A stretch of 64,000 bases of DNA from Myxococcota bacterium (GTDB taxonomy: Bacteria > Myxococcota_A > UBA796 > JAJRTE01): NCBI GenBank assembly GCA_024278455.1, contig JAJRTE010000107.1:1-64000 (forward strand). Reading direction: 5' to 3'. This document shows positions 9,901 through 18,497 of the stretch, in pieces. The first letter of the stretch is position 1. Each line of letters opens with the position of its first letter. Under the pieces are notes generated by a model that saw nothing but the letters and a program-made list of their open reading frames with translations, did no database searches and was not told where the DNA came from. A program made the translations under genes and the position numbers.

Positions 9901-11515
9901 TGGCGCGATACCGGTCGAACGTCTCGGGATCCAGCCACTGGTTTCGGAGTCGTCGCAGCAGGCGCTCGATGCGCCGTCGCGCATCACCATGGGTGAACGG
10001 CGCGATGGCTGCCACAGCGGTGAAGAGCATGTGCAGCCTGGGTTCATCGCTTCCTGCCCGTCCTTCTGTCGTGCCGGGCGCCGTATCGCCGATGACCGAA
10101 GCGAACTGCCAGGTCAGAAATCGCACGACCGTGGCCGCGCTCGTATCATCGAGCCAACCAGCGCTGGAGAAGAGGTGGATCAGGCCGTCGCGGATCAGGG
10201 TGAGCTGTTCGGGCGGGAGGTCGCGTCTCCTGAGCAATCGATCGATGAGGAGCATGCACAGGTAGGGCCGGAATGGCCTTTGAACGCCAGGCTGGACGGA
10301 CTCGGGACGTGCAAGGAAGCGTCTCCCCGGGGGGCTGGCGCCGGGCATGGCCGCGTGGCTGGACGAAGATCTCTTGGGGCGGATCGACCCGGGCGGTTCC
10401 ACGGGGAGGTTGGACCGCAGCAGGGTTTCCGGGGGATCCTCCGCTTCGGAGAGGAGGCGTTCGATGCTGTTCCACACCCGTCTCGAGTCGGAGAATTCGT
10501 AGAAGGTCAGCAGGCCACCGGGAGTGGCAGTGACCAGTTGGTGTCTCTCCCTCCCGGCGAATGTCGCCGCAGCAAGGCTGTTTCGCGTGTCGTATTTCCA
10601 TGCCGGGCGGCCGGTGTCCAGATCGATGGAGAAGACCGTGCCATCGGCCATTGCGGCAATCAGCGCCCTTTTCTCGGTTCCGGGGCCCGACAGCAGCGCC
10701 TTGGCCGGGACGGGAGTATCCAGGGTGATGATCGGACGAAGCACCGGTGGTCGAGGGCCGAATGGGTCGGACACGGCCACGATCTCATTGGATCGCGCCA
10801 CGAAGTACAAGGTCTCGCCGTCGAACAGCGGGTGGTGAAGCGGGTGGGCGGCGCGGTGAATCGTTTTCCACGGATGGTAGGGAGAAGGCCGGGCAAGCAG
10901 CTCGTAGGTCGGGCGATCGGCAACATCTTGAGTTCGCCGTACCTCGAGCTGGACGCTGGTCTCCAGCGGTGAGTCGTTGGCGCCGATCGCCACGGGGGCC
11001 GTTGCAGCAGTTCCCTTGGTCTGGAGAACGGTGATCTCGCCGCTGCTCGAGACGTCGATGCGGTACTGCAAGAGGTTATCTGCAGCGGTGCAAACGATGA
11101 TGGCCTCCACGGCGGCCAGGTGCCCGACGGCCTGGAACGTCATCCCTATTGGCGTCCCCTCAACCGGGAGCGTCCACCGCTGGAGTTGGAAACCCTTCTC
11201 GGGAAGATCCTCGAGCCGGAAGAGGTGGACGTGGGCCGAGTCCAGTCCGATGAGAAGCAGCCGGTCATCCGCCCGGTCGGGAAAGGTCGCCAGGTGAACC
11301 AGCTCGAATCCAGGTGCCACCGTCTCGGCCTGGAGCAGCGGCCGGTCGAGATAGGGGGCGAGCCGGTCCAGCTGATCCAGCGCTCGAGCCTTGCGGCCGC
11401 CGTCGGCGGTCTCGTCTGTGTCCGGGTGGTCGATTCGGGCCAGGAGCTTCCGGTAGTCTCGGCTTTCCCGGTTGGCGTGTTCGAGCGGAACGGGGGTCCA
11501 GTTCTTGAGAATCAT
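3941..11515 (-). CDS. Giant multidomain protein: beta-propeller-like N-terminal half, helical repeats, C-terminal STAND/AAA_16-like ATPase
   Basis: 2524 aa from ATG at 11513-11515 (MILKNWTPV…); propeller-like repeats; Walker A VGSRKIGKTTLL, Walker B RVVLLLDEIDG near the C-terminus. ORF-track start 11722 looks like an upstream extension. Confidence 0.8.
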   Translation of the reverse strand: MILKNWTPVPLEHANRESRDYRKLLARIDHPDTDETADGGRKARALDQLDRLAPYLDRPLLQAETVAPGFELVHLATFPDRADDRLLLIGLDSAHVHLFRLEDLPEKGFQLQRWTLPVEGTPIGMTFQAVGHLAAVEAIIVCTAADNLLQYRIDVSSSGEITVLQTKGTAATAPVAIGANDSPLETSVQLEVRRTQDVADRPTYELLARPSPYHPWKTIHRAAHPLHHPLFDGETLYFVARSNEIVAVSDPFGPRPPVLRPIITLDTPVPAKALLSGPGTEKRALIAAMADGTVFSIDLDTGRPAWKYDTRNSLAAATFAGRERHQLVTATPGGLLTFYEFSDSRRVWNSIERLLSEAEDPPETLLRSNLPVEPPGSIRPKRSSSSHAAMPGASPPGRRFLARPESVQPGVQRPFRPYLCMLLIDRLLRRRDLPPEQLTLIRDGLIHLFSSAGWLDDTSAATVVRFLTWQFASVIGDTAPGTTEGRAGSDEPRLHMLFTAVAAIAPFTHGDARRRIERLLRRLRNQWLDPETFDRYRARNPQALSPWSHWPREDFVVIQEALEAANAAETWDEKVKNLYRAAVLTWQRHSYPLCRTTTLPGVTRVVRIVPGDTGCDTPSGGRPVPARMAAIHEDGLQVYLVHPSAEIPEPSAFEQIPGATALASLSHRNRPALLALTTHDRLLLYTATVTGDHTYLHPVESATLDLEEPVTALSLLEIPVSGDSDGHATVLALGQADGRLRLFAIREDGGAASHACFAGLDPTPLLELHRQGPVHHVAVASWRQKPTLLVDGARDLLVCTDLRLRAGSLSFQRSALRMTSPVTAFRIAGLETSGGGRPPRLLLVGLANGFILAFGEPARPTNDPELCWLYQCSRGITDLCHIRVAGEDRFVAALDDGSLLILKNGEVVANTMVERYPTDLAPLRFPTLPHCYLLVSSRAGTAAVLEMAEGEPLDAVRPILDQLAQRLPERGILELFERRGDPASLALSACVRGARSAGELVAFMERHGTRLLANRPATRALVRCLLEGLDEEPETRPRAYECLRHFLASGDGSNVARKYLVQALGLLLDRLGADEQALVLSTGSLDDQSVARAYLKALEHLWYRFRDEHVDALFWWRALHHLAEQSSGTLGHRQVLPVAGTFCRKLLEFSRANALASIRLVRDLEDQNIRIAEWVCEALSLPHVVDDPVARRAVSQYATLLQATTPTALENAIRERRDLLAELEDALPGATEERLALEDILETFGYRDYDQYSRFLVDAPEFLPSVRSNAVHHAAWLKAFAEVRTRLLAAVPPISSERDDTSRFQDRIQVLVAHSETLLGFKQRWKGGAALEQRVVAAVVNRWRQKILRPEIRRLQDAVHLEVRDVRVTVAEDGLAVVSARIHNLGGHPLEGLMVGLRQDERATYLWDGTLEWCQGPINYGQAIEYRTEILVDPRADHVTLSFELNTSVHEEKAAQCFTIPVKVIREESTSTVGPPTRWRQEAPVTFEAMLHRLRHASAGQAIMLAGEDIKDSDDLALELAQSLAEGVTAARRAVVILNLASMLEGPPRMATELTPSWWLTHRLARALYDQDLLSTFPDRGTLRSDPDNALTRILYQVSESVGALWLVFKKTSRAMLVRAGRQAAEVMRWIGALLDHPSHKVHLLLSVDRATAARLAIAPSPLAGRMLVIDTELPFPPGASRAEAEHLARAAKLFEVSRLTPSRHIVHKLVAHAGWNLTFVRLLAEALEDQRADNWLNWRADERSGQGEPEELDRFLVQKALPAVSRLLKERMRSLPPLHRLALAAVGSARTRVTRRELRPGMILADDVMTQVRARGNRSKRLYPAGAVLLPDDVKYLRITVGNVRGQLRTGMFRSHDFRCALAHVLAVTNIEAMLSDLVDLGILRRLSYQDGTAWSVAIPLFRRWLNVNHPFEPGEEGNIRHRLLEGELVAESIPLSVYPALHKRLRTMGQLRAFLVFLGLIQGPDAGTAGAVEDAEARWERLVALAKRVRAWNDRPGAETFRNVVRDWASLFSVEPSIARHEIVEGTHALTLDLSSLRIPRLSRATVFGVPAGMTFLEAQNLREVLRRSDMALRNDPGVPGSQSIGFILETGGEPPGGRTSASEPEERELLGERLIRLTERRLTRAALGRGGRHAFLDLLAGAGFQFKHLSPYQLVGPLIGRAMDVLFVGRESEIDEILRHPDKAFAIVGSRKIGKTTLLLKVRQVLSTELGSRARVVFLDCARLDPDAVWREIARVLRLPALEPSSGRLQLERHLQQSRQRVVLLLDEIDGIYDQPGEEAEKQAETLMWNLRSLANAGLVRLVMAGYAKIHELRLNPRSAFHNFTTFIRLGALSLEAARTLVRNPMGALDIELASDGLLDVIVERTYRVPWIIQLFCDQLIARLDERLARQRRLDRRIQREDVDGVAIQIEEQLYTHFTSPRVMSIGEQFVLLTLVAAGVNTFTEEDLHALLETEFGSDIWRLVPFEGLHRSLDNLTLTLALTVKDGVYSFPLDMYPSVIRNRLGDVRPRVQRLLEELSRS

Positions 11516-11602
11516 GCCATCGATTCTACAAGAAGGCTGAGCCCCCGGCAATGCGCGTGCCGGCATCGACGAGCAAAAAGCGCACCCAGTCGAAATATCC
11601 TG

Positions 11603-11631
11603 TTGACACTGGAGAAGGTCCACGTTAGACT
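11603..11631 (+). promoter_or_regulatory. Candidate sigma-70 promoter driving the ribosomal protein cluster
   Basis: TTGACA (11603-11608), 17-nt spacer, TAGACT (11626-11631). Confidence 0.6.
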
Positions 11632-12004
11632 CTGCTCCGCTTTTTCGGCGCCCCTGTCGTTCCGCGCAGTCGATGGAAGACATCCGTCGAGCGGACTCCG
11701 GGGCCGACTCGAGCAGGGGCACCGCAAGGATCGCCGACAGGAGCGATCTTCACACGCGTGCGTTCTTGTCCGAAAGCACTTTGACAGCGTGCTGTGCGGA
11801 TATCGGACGGAGGCAGACATGTCGCTGATCCGCACTGGACGAGGAACACGCTGGCCGTAGCGCCGGGCGCCTGGCGGCTGACACGGGCATTGATTCGCGT
11901 CAGCAGGATGCCGCGCCCGGCAACGTCCTGGTCTCGATTCGGAGAAGATTCTCGTATTCGTGTCCCGGGATCGGGTCGGGTTCCGTGACCGGCTTCGATA
12001 CTGG

Positions 12005-12033
12005 TTGACGCTGTGGGCCGTTTGTGCTAGTGA
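12005..12033 (+). promoter_or_regulatory. Possible second promoter close to rpsJ
   Basis: TTGACG (12005-12010), 17-nt spacer, TAGTGA (12028-12033). Confidence 0.35.
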
Positions 12034-12086
12034 CTGGCGACCCCGCGACGCCTTGACGTGCATGAAAGTCGACGCCTGAGGATGAC

Positions 12087-12398
12087 ATGACTGAACAGAA
12101 GATCCGTATTCGATTGAGGGCCTTTGACCACAGGATACTGGACAGGTCCGCAAAGGAGATCGTCGAAACGGCGCAGAAGACGGGCGCTCGAGTGCGAGGA
12201 CCGGTTCCGATGCCCACGGGGATAAACAAGTACACCGTGCTGCGCTCTCCCCACGTGGACAAGAAATCCCGGGAGCAGTTCGAGATTCGCACGCACAAGC
12301 GGCTCGTAGACATTCTCGAACCCACGAATCAGACCATCGACGCCCTGATGAAACTCGACTTGTCGGCCGGTGTCGATGTGGAGATAAAGCTGCTCTGA
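12087..12398 (+). CDS. rpsJ: 30S ribosomal protein S10
   Basis: [44 protein letters not shown]. Confidence 0.98.
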   Translation: MTEQKIRIRLRAFDHRILDRSAKEIVETAQKTGARVRGPVPMPTGINKYTVLRSPHVDKKSREQFEIRTHKRLVDILEPTNQTIDALMKLDLSAGVDVEIKLL

Positions 12399-12420
12399 AC
12401 GGCAGAGGGAGGTCACCGTC

Positions 12421-13044
12421 ATGCCAACCGTTCCCCTCATGAATCAACTCGCTGAGCAGCTCGGGGAAATCGACCTGAGCGACGAGGTGTTCTCCGCGGA
12501 AATAAAGGAGCACCTGCTTCACGACGTGGTCCGCATGCAGCTCTCGAACCGGCGCTCGGCAAACCCGGTTACCAAGACTCGAGCCATGGTTTCCGGCGGC
12601 GGCCGCAAGCCGTACCGCCAGAAAGGCACCGGTCGCGCGCGGCAGGGCACGACTCGAGCTGTCCAGTTCCGTGGGGGAGGGGTGGCATTCGGACCCAACG
12701 GGCGCAAGTACACGATGCGGCTCAACAAGAAGGTGCGGCGCGCCGCCTTGCGGTCCGCCCTGACCTTGCGCCTGGTCAACGAGGAGCTGATCGTCGTCAA
12801 CGATCTCACGCTGGAACAGCCGAAGACCAGGCAGTTCCTCGATACCGCGACGCGGCTCTCGGCCACGCGCGCGCTGTTCATCATCGGCGACCCGGACGAA
12901 AACGTGATGTTGTCGGCTCGAAATCTGAAGACGTTGAAGGTGCTGCCCGTGGCCGGCTTGAACGTGTACGACATCTTGAAGTATCCCCGGCTGGTCCTGA
13001 CGGCGCCGGCGGTCGAGAAGATTGAAGCGAGGTTGAAGGCATGA
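12421..13044 (+). CDS. rplD: 50S ribosomal protein L4
   Basis: SGGGRKPYRQKGTGRARQGTTRAVQFRGGGVAFGP. Confidence 0.97.
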   Translation: MPTVPLMNQLAEQLGEIDLSDEVFSAEIKEHLLHDVVRMQLSNRRSANPVTKTRAMVSGGGRKPYRQKGTGRARQGTTRAVQFRGGGVAFGPNGRKYTMRLNKKVRRAALRSALTLRLVNEELIVVNDLTLEQPKTRQFLDTATRLSATRALFIIGDPDENVMLSARNLKTLKVLPVAGLNVYDILKYPRLVLTAPAVEKIEARLKA

Positions 13045-13334
13045 AGCCCATCTACGAGATCATCAAGCGGCCCCTGCTGACGGAAAAGGGAACCGTTCTC
13101 GAGGAAGAGCACAACATCTACTGCTTCGAGGTGGGCATGGCGGCCAACAAGGTAGAGATCAAGGCTGCCATCGAGGAGCTGTTCGACGTCGAGGTCGCCA
13201 CCGTTCGGACCCTGGTGGTTCGCGGCAAGCAGAAGCGATTCGGGCGTAGAGTGGGAAGGCGGTCGAACTGGAAGAAGGCCTATGTCAAGGTCAAGGGGGA
13301 CAGGCAACTCGACCTCCTGCACCTCGCGGGCTAA
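13041..13334 (+). CDS. rplW: 50S ribosomal protein L23
   Basis: IIKRPLLTEKGTVLEEE…VGMAANKVEIKAAIEELFDVEVATVRT; ATGA overlap with rplD. Confidence 0.96.
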   Translation: MKPIYEIIKRPLLTEKGTVLEEEHNIYCFEVGMAANKVEIKAAIEELFDVEVATVRTLVVRGKQKRFGRRVGRRSNWKKAYVKVKGDRQLDLLHLAG

Positions 13335-13394
13335 GCAGCGGGGCCGAACGGTGGGCATGGCGACAACTCCAGCAAGGCTGAGGTAGGACAAGAA

Positions 13395-14216
13395 ATGGCA
13401 ATCAAAACCTTCAAACCGACGTCACCCGGCCGGCGTTTCCAGACCGTGTCTGACTTCTCCGACCTGACGAGGAAGCAGCCCCACAAGCGCCTGACCGCCC
13501 CGCTCAAGCGCCACGGCGGCCGTAACAACACCGGCCGCATCACCGCTCGATTCCTCGGCGGCGGGCACAAGCGGCGGTACCGTGTCATCGACTTCAAGCG
13601 CAAGAAGCGAGACATCGTCGGGTCTGTGAAGGCGTTGGAATATGACCCGAATCGGTCCGCCCGCGTCGCGCTGGTCGCCTACGCCGACGGAGAAAAGGCC
13701 TACATCATCGCCCCAGCGGGTTTGCAGGTGGGCGACAAGGTGATCGCGAGTGACGAAGCCGACATTCGGCCCGGCAATGCCCTGCCTTTGCGGCGCATTC
13801 CGTTGGGCACCCAGGTCCACAACATCGAGTTGAAAATCGGTAAGGGTGGACAGATGGTCAGGAGCGCCGGCACGTTCGCGCAGGTGATGGCCAAGGAAGG
13901 CGACCACTGCCTGCTGCGCTTGCCCTCCGGTGAGTTGCGCAAGGTCCACATCGATTGCTTCGCCACGGTCGGGCAGGTGAGCAACCTGGACCATGAGAAT
14001 GTCGTGTACGGCAAGGCTGGGCGGCGGAGGTGGCTGGGGCACAGACCGCACAACCGGGGCACCAGCATGAATCCCATCGACCACCCGCATGGCGGGGGCG
14101 AGGGTAAGACCAAGGGTGGGCGCAACCCCGTCACGCCGTGGGGTATCCCCACGAAGGGGTACAAGACCCGCAAGAATCTGAGGACAGACACATTCATCGT
14201 CAAACGACGCAAATAG
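13395..14216 (+). CDS. rplB: 50S ribosomal protein L2
   Basis: [30 protein letters not shown]. Confidence 0.98.
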   Translation: MAIKTFKPTSPGRRFQTVSDFSDLTRKQPHKRLTAPLKRHGGRNNTGRITARFLGGGHKRRYRVIDFKRKKRDIVGSVKALEYDPNRSARVALVAYADGEKAYIIAPAGLQVGDKVIASDEADIRPGNALPLRRIPLGTQVHNIELKIGKGGQMVRSAGTFAQVMAKEGDHCLLRLPSGELRKVHIDCFATVGQVSNLDHENVVYGKAGRRRWLGHRPHNRGTSMNPIDHPHGGGEGKTKGGRNPVTPWGIPTKGYKTRKNLRTDTFIVKRRK

Positions 14217-14235
14217 TTGCGAGCGAGGAGTTGGA

Positions 14236-14517
14236 ATGGCGCGCTCTGTCAAGAAAGGACCATTTGTCGACCAGCACCTGTTGAACAAGGTGCAGGAGGC
14301 CACGCGGAGCAGGAGTCCCAAGGTCATCAAGACCTGGTCTCGTCGCTCGACCATCATCCCGGAGATGATTGGCCTCACCTTCGCGGTGCACAACGGCAAG
14401 AAGTTCCTGCCGGTCTTTGTGACCGAGAACCTGGTTGGGCACAAGTTGGGTGAATTCGCCCCGACGCGCATTTTCCACGGGCATGCGGGGGACAGGAGAG
14501 GCAAGCTGAGGCGCTGA
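14236..14517 (+). CDS. rpsS: 30S ribosomal protein S19
   Basis: [19 protein letters not shown]…[25 protein letters not shown]. Confidence 0.98.
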   Translation: MARSVKKGPFVDQHLLNKVQEATRSRSPKVIKTWSRRSTIIPEMIGLTFAVHNGKKFLPVFVTENLVGHKLGEFAPTRIFHGHAGDRRGKLRR

Positions 14518-14566
14518 CAGCGGATTGACCGGGCGCTTCACTCCTTGGAACGGATAGGGAATCGAC

Positions 14567-14905
14567 ATGAAGGCAAGAGCCATTCATCGGCATGCACGGG
14601 TCGCACCCAGGAAGGTGCGGTTGGTGGCTGACCTCGTGCGGGGAATGCCGGTAACGAGAGCGCTGGAGATCCTGGCCTGCACAAGGAAGGGTGCCGCGCC
14701 GATGCTGACCAGGGTCATCAACTCGGCCGTTGCCAACGCAACGACCAAGGGCGACGTCGATGTCGACCAGCTCTTGGTGTCCAAGATCACGGTGGACCAG
14801 GGACCGATGCTGAAGCGTTACCTTCCAAGGGCGATGGGTCGGGCTACCATGATTCAGAAGAAGACCAGCCACATCTTGGTGGTCGTCGAGAGCAATCCGC
14901 ATTGA
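14567..14905 (+). CDS. rplV: 50S ribosomal protein L22
   Basis: ARVAPRKVRLVADLVRG…KRYLPRAMGRATMIQKKTSHI. Confidence 0.97.
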   Translation: MKARAIHRHARVAPRKVRLVADLVRGMPVTRALEILACTRKGAAPMLTRVINSAVANATTKGDVDVDQLLVSKITVDQGPMLKRYLPRAMGRATMIQKKTSHILVVVESNPH

Positions 14906-14934
14906 ACCGTGTCGGGCGCAAAGGGAGATAGTCT

Positions 14935-15579
14935 GTGGGACAGAAAGTAAGTCCAATAGGTTTTCGCCTCGGAGTCACCAGGACGTGGGATTCCCGATGG
15001 TATTCGAAGCGGGAGTATACCAGGCTGCTGCACGAGGACCTGCAGATTCGCAAGTTCCTGAAAAAGCGACTCTACCAGGCTGGCATATCGAAGATCGTGA
15101 TCGAGCGGGCCGCCAACAAGGCGAAGGTATACGTTCACGCTGCCAAGCCGGGAATGGTGATCGGGAAGCGTTGTGCGGGTCTCGAGGTGCTCAAGGCCGA
15201 CCTGAACCGGATCACGAAAAACGATGTATTCCTGAACATCATCGAGGTCCGCAAGGTCGACACCGACGCTCAGCTTGTCGCCGAGAACATCGCCGCCCAG
15301 CTCGAGAAGCGCGTGTCGTTCCGTCGTGCCATGAAAAAGGCCCTGACACAGGCACTGCGCGGCGGCGCCAAGGGCATCAAGATAAATTGCGCCGGGCGAC
15401 TGGGCGGGGCCGAGATGGCAAGGAGCGAATTCTACCGGGAGGGCCGCGTCCCGTTGCACACCTTGCGAGCCGACATCGACTATGGTTTCGCCGAGGCTCG
15501 GACGACCTATGGTGCGGTTGGGATCAAGGTCTGGATCTACAAGGGTGAGGTCATTCCGGGGGAAGAGGACAGCCGATAA
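14935..15579 (+). CDS. rpsC: 30S ribosomal protein S3 (GTG start)
   Basis: [13 protein letters not shown]…[35 protein letters not shown]. Confidence 0.97.
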   Translation: MGQKVSPIGFRLGVTRTWDSRWYSKREYTRLLHEDLQIRKFLKKRLYQAGISKIVIERAANKAKVYVHAAKPGMVIGKRCAGLEVLKADLNRITKNDVFLNIIEVRKVDTDAQLVAENIAAQLEKRVSFRRAMKKALTQALRGGAKGIKINCAGRLGGAEMARSEFYREGRVPLHTLRADIDYGFAEARTTYGAVGIKVWIYKGEVIPGEEDSR

Positions 15580-15591
15580 GGAGTTGGACAG

Positions 15592-16011
15592 ATGCTCAGT
15601 CCAAAACGGGTGAAGTTTCGCAAGCAGCAGAAGGGTCGCCGACGTGGTATTGCCACCGCTGGCGCCTCCCTGAGCTTCGGGGATTACGGCTTGCAGGCGC
15701 TGGAGCCGGGGAGAATCACTGCACGCCAGATCGAGGCTGCTCGAATCGCCATGACCCGGTTCGTCAAGCGGGGCGGCAAGATCTGGATTCGGATCTTTCC
15801 CGACAAGCCAATTACCAAGAAGCCTGCTGAGACCCGGATGGGAAAAGGGAAGGGGTCGCCGGAGGCCTGGGTCTGTGTCATTCGACCGGGGCGCGTGCTC
15901 TACGAGATGGAGGGGGTGTCGTTGGAGCAAGCGAGGGAAGCTCTTCGGCTCGCCTCCCACAAGCTGCCGATCGCCACGCGGTTTCTTTCCAGAGAGGGAG
16001 CGTTGGAATGA
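15592..16011 (+). CDS. rplP: 50S ribosomal protein L16
   Basis: [43 protein letters not shown]. Confidence 0.98.
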   Translation: MLSPKRVKFRKQQKGRRRGIATAGASLSFGDYGLQALEPGRITARQIEAARIAMTRFVKRGGKIWIRIFPDKPITKKPAETRMGKGKGSPEAWVCVIRPGRVLYEMEGVSLEQAREALRLASHKLPIATRFLSREGALE

Positions 16012-16346
16012 AAACGGAAAGTCTCGACAAGTTGTCGGACGATGACATCATCACTCGGCGCGCCGAACTCATGCGCGAGCTGATGGCCCATCGGATACAG
16101 TTGCGCATGCAGCAGCTCGAGGACAATTCAAAGATCAAGAAGACTCGCAGGGCATTGGCAAGAATGAACACAGAGTTGAGGAAGCGGGAGATCGCCCAAG
16201 GATTGCCCAAGAGCGCCTTGCTTGGCCGGACGACCGTGAGGCCTCAGGATGTCTCTGATTCCGGGGAAGGTGTGCAGACGGGCAGGCGCAGCCGGTTCGG
16301 GCTCGGGTTCCTCAAGGACGCCTTGCTGGGGAAGCGCTCGGAGTGA
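16008..16346 (+). CDS. rpmC: 50S ribosomal protein L29 with about 45-aa C-terminal extension
   Basis: L29 core [23 protein letters not shown]…[22 protein letters not shown] followed by non-canonical tail; ATGA overlap with rplP. Confidence 0.88.
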   Translation: MKTESLDKLSDDDIITRRAELMRELMAHRIQLRMQQLEDNSKIKKTRRALARMNTELRKREIAQGLPKSALLGRTTVRPQDVSDSGEGVQTGRRSRFGLGFLKDALLGKRSE

Positions 16347-16370
16347 CGGGATCCGGAAAGGGAGTTCAGC

Positions 16371-16649
16371 ATGAATAGCAACACCGCTCAGGGCCATCGA
16401 AAGAAACTGGTCGGCGTGGTCGTAAGCAACAAAATGCACAAGACCGTGGTCGTTTCGGTCGCCCGCAAGGTTCGGCACCGGAAGTACTTGAAATATGTCA
16501 CCACGCGCAAGAAATACTATGTGCATGATGAACACGAGGAATGCCGGGTCGGTGATGAAGTGGAAATCCTCGAGACGCGACCGCTGAGCAAGTTGAAGCG
16601 TTGGCGCCTGTTGGGTGTGAAGTCCCGTGCAGAAGGGACTCGAGTCTGA
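16371..16649 (+). CDS. rpsQ: 30S ribosomal protein S17
   Basis: [34 protein letters not shown]…[21 protein letters not shown]. Confidence 0.97.
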   Translation: MNSNTAQGHRKKLVGVVVSNKMHKTVVVSVARKVRHRKYLKYVTTRKKYYVHDEHEECRVGDEVEILETRPLSKLKRWRLLGVKSRAEGTRV

Positions 16650-16693
16650 GAGTTCGCCCGTTGTACGGGATTGAGGCAAGGAGGGCAACGGCC

Positions 16694-17062
16694 ATGATTC
16701 AGAGTCAAACCTATCTGGACGTCGCCGATAATTCAGGGGCCAAAAAGGTCATGTGTATCAAGGTCCCGGGGGGAACGCGCCGAAAGTACGCCAGTGTGGG
16801 CGACGTCATCACGGTGACGGTGAAGGAGGCGATTCCCAACTCCAAGGTGAAGCGGGGCGAGGTCATGAAGGCTGTTGTCGTGCGCACGGCCAAGGAGATA
16901 CGGCGACCGGACGGATCGTACATCAAGTTCGATACGAACTCGGCCGTGTTGATCAACGCCCAGCGGGAGCCTATCGGAACGCGTATTTTCGGGCCCGTCG
17001 CACGGGAGTTGAGAGCAAAGCGCTTCATGAAAATCATTTCGCTGGCACCAGAGGTCTTGTGA
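16694..17062 (+). CDS. rplN: 50S ribosomal protein L14
   Basis: [27 protein letters not shown]…[16 protein letters not shown] 16694. Confidence 0.98.
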   Translation: MIQSQTYLDVADNSGAKKVMCIKVPGGTRRKYASVGDVITVTVKEAIPNSKVKRGEVMKAVVVRTAKEIRRPDGSYIKFDTNSAVLINAQREPIGTRIFGPVARELRAKRFMKIISLAPEVL

Positions 17063-17223
17063 TTTGAAAATCGGACTCGAGCGGGCGCGAAGTCTCTGAA
17101 CGACACCGGCCACGGGCAAGATGGTTGGTGGCACCGTTCGGCTTTCACCGGGCTCGAGCCAGGCTATTCGGGCTGGACAACAGGGTTGACATAGAAGCCA
17201 GTTGGGCAGCAGGAGAACCGTCC

Positions 17224-17766
17224 ATGGCACGGCTGAAAGATAGGTACGAAGCAGAGATCGTACCAGCGCTCATGAAAGAATTCGGGTATGTCAACGTCAT
17301 GCAGGCGCCGAGGTTGACCAAGATCGTCGTGAATACGAGTCTGAAGGAGGCCATCCAGAACATCAAAGTCCTGGAGACCGCCGCGGCGGAACTCGCGCTG
17401 ATCACCGGGCAGAAGGCGATAATCCGGCGGGCACGCCGCTCGATAGCCAACTTCAAGCTCCGCGAGGGGATGCCGATCGGGGCCATGGTGACCTTGAGGC
17501 GCGAGCGCATGTATGAGTTCATGGATCGGCTGTTCAATGTGGCGATCCCTCGAATTCGCGACTTCCGCGGGGTCTCGCCCAAGTCTTTCGATGGTCGCGG
17601 GAACTACTCGTTGGGGCTTGGGGAGCAGATCGTCTTTCCCGAGATCGACTACGACAAGGTGACCAAGGTGAACGGCATGAATGTGACGTTTGTGACCACA
17701 GCGAAATCGGACCGGGAGGCACGATCGTTGTTGGCGCACCTCGGCATGCCATTCAGGCAGCAATAG
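17224..17766 (+). CDS. rplE: 50S ribosomal protein L5
   Basis: [37 protein letters not shown]…; ATG 17224. Confidence 0.97.
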   Translation: MARLKDRYEAEIVPALMKEFGYVNVMQAPRLTKIVVNTSLKEAIQNIKVLETAAAELALITGQKAIIRRARRSIANFKLREGMPIGAMVTLRRERMYEFMDRLFNVAIPRIRDFRGVSPKSFDGRGNYSLGLGEQIVFPEIDYDKVTKVNGMNVTFVTTAKSDREARSLLAHLGMPFRQQ

Positions 17767-17812
17767 GCTGCGAGAACGAAGCAGGTTCACGATTTGTTTG
17801 AGGAGTTATCCG

Positions 17813-17998
17813 GTGGCGCGAAAAGCATTGATGTACAAGGCAATACGCAAACCGAAGTTCAAGGTGCGCGCTTACAATCGCTGCCCGCTCTGCGGCAGGC
17901 CGAGAGCCTTCCTGCGAAGGTTCGGTATGTGCCGGATATGTTTTCGGACCTTGGCGCTTCGAGGGGAACTCCCCGGGGTGATCAAGTCGAGTTGGTAG
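17813..17998 (+). CDS. rpsN: 30S ribosomal protein S14, zinc-binding type (GTG start)
   Basis: [61 protein letters not shown]; CxxC…CxxC. Confidence 0.97.
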   Translation: MARKALMYKAIRKPKFKVRAYNRCPLCGRPRAFLRRFGMCRICFRTLALRGELPGVIKSSW

Positions 17999-18053
17999 TC
18001 TTGTTGCCTTTCTGCGGCGGTCAGGGATTACTAACAGGTTGAGGAGAGTTTTC

Positions 18054-18452
18054 ATGAGCATGACCGATCCGGTGGCGGACCTCTTGACCCGTCTGCGAAA
18101 TGCCACTCGTGCGAAACATGCCACGGTGACGATTCCGAAGTCCGTGCTCAAGCTGAATATCTTGAGAATTCTGAAAGACGAGGGGTTCATTCGTGGCTTC
18201 CGTGTCGCGGGAAAGGCGCCGAAGGAGCAGATCGTCGTGTCCCTGGGATATGACCAGCACCAGGAAGGCCTGATCCGCGGCTTGCGGCGCGTCAGCAAAC
18301 CCGGGTGCCGCATCTATGTAGGCAAGGACAGCCTCCCGAGGATTCGCAACGGACTCGGGGTTGCCATCGTGTCCACGTCTCGAGGTGTGATGAGCGATGC
18401 CCAGGCCCGGGCCGTCGTAGTCGGCGGTGAGTTCCTCTGCGAGGTCTGGTAG
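18054..18452 (+). CDS. rpsH: 30S ribosomal protein S8
   Basis: MTDPVADLLTRLRNA…VSKPGCRIYVGKDSLPRIRNGLGVAIVSTSRGVMSDAQAR. Confidence 0.97.
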   Translation: MSMTDPVADLLTRLRNATRAKHATVTIPKSVLKLNILRILKDEGFIRGFRVAGKAPKEQIVVSLGYDQHQEGLIRGLRRVSKPGCRIYVGKDSLPRIRNGLGVAIVSTSRGVMSDAQARAVVVGGEFLCEVW

Positions 18453-18497
18453 CGTGCATTGGTTCCGGGGCGTTGCCCGTCCGATTGTGAGGTCATC

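Noticed and set aside
11516-11722. N-terminal extension of the 2593-aa ORF
   Set aside because: No domain content and it overlaps the promoter region; MILKNW start at 11515 is more plausible.
17063-17223. Possible hidden rplX (L24) in the L14-L5 gap
   Set aside because: Read in all frames; no KGD…VIAGKDKGK-type motif and too short for a full L24.
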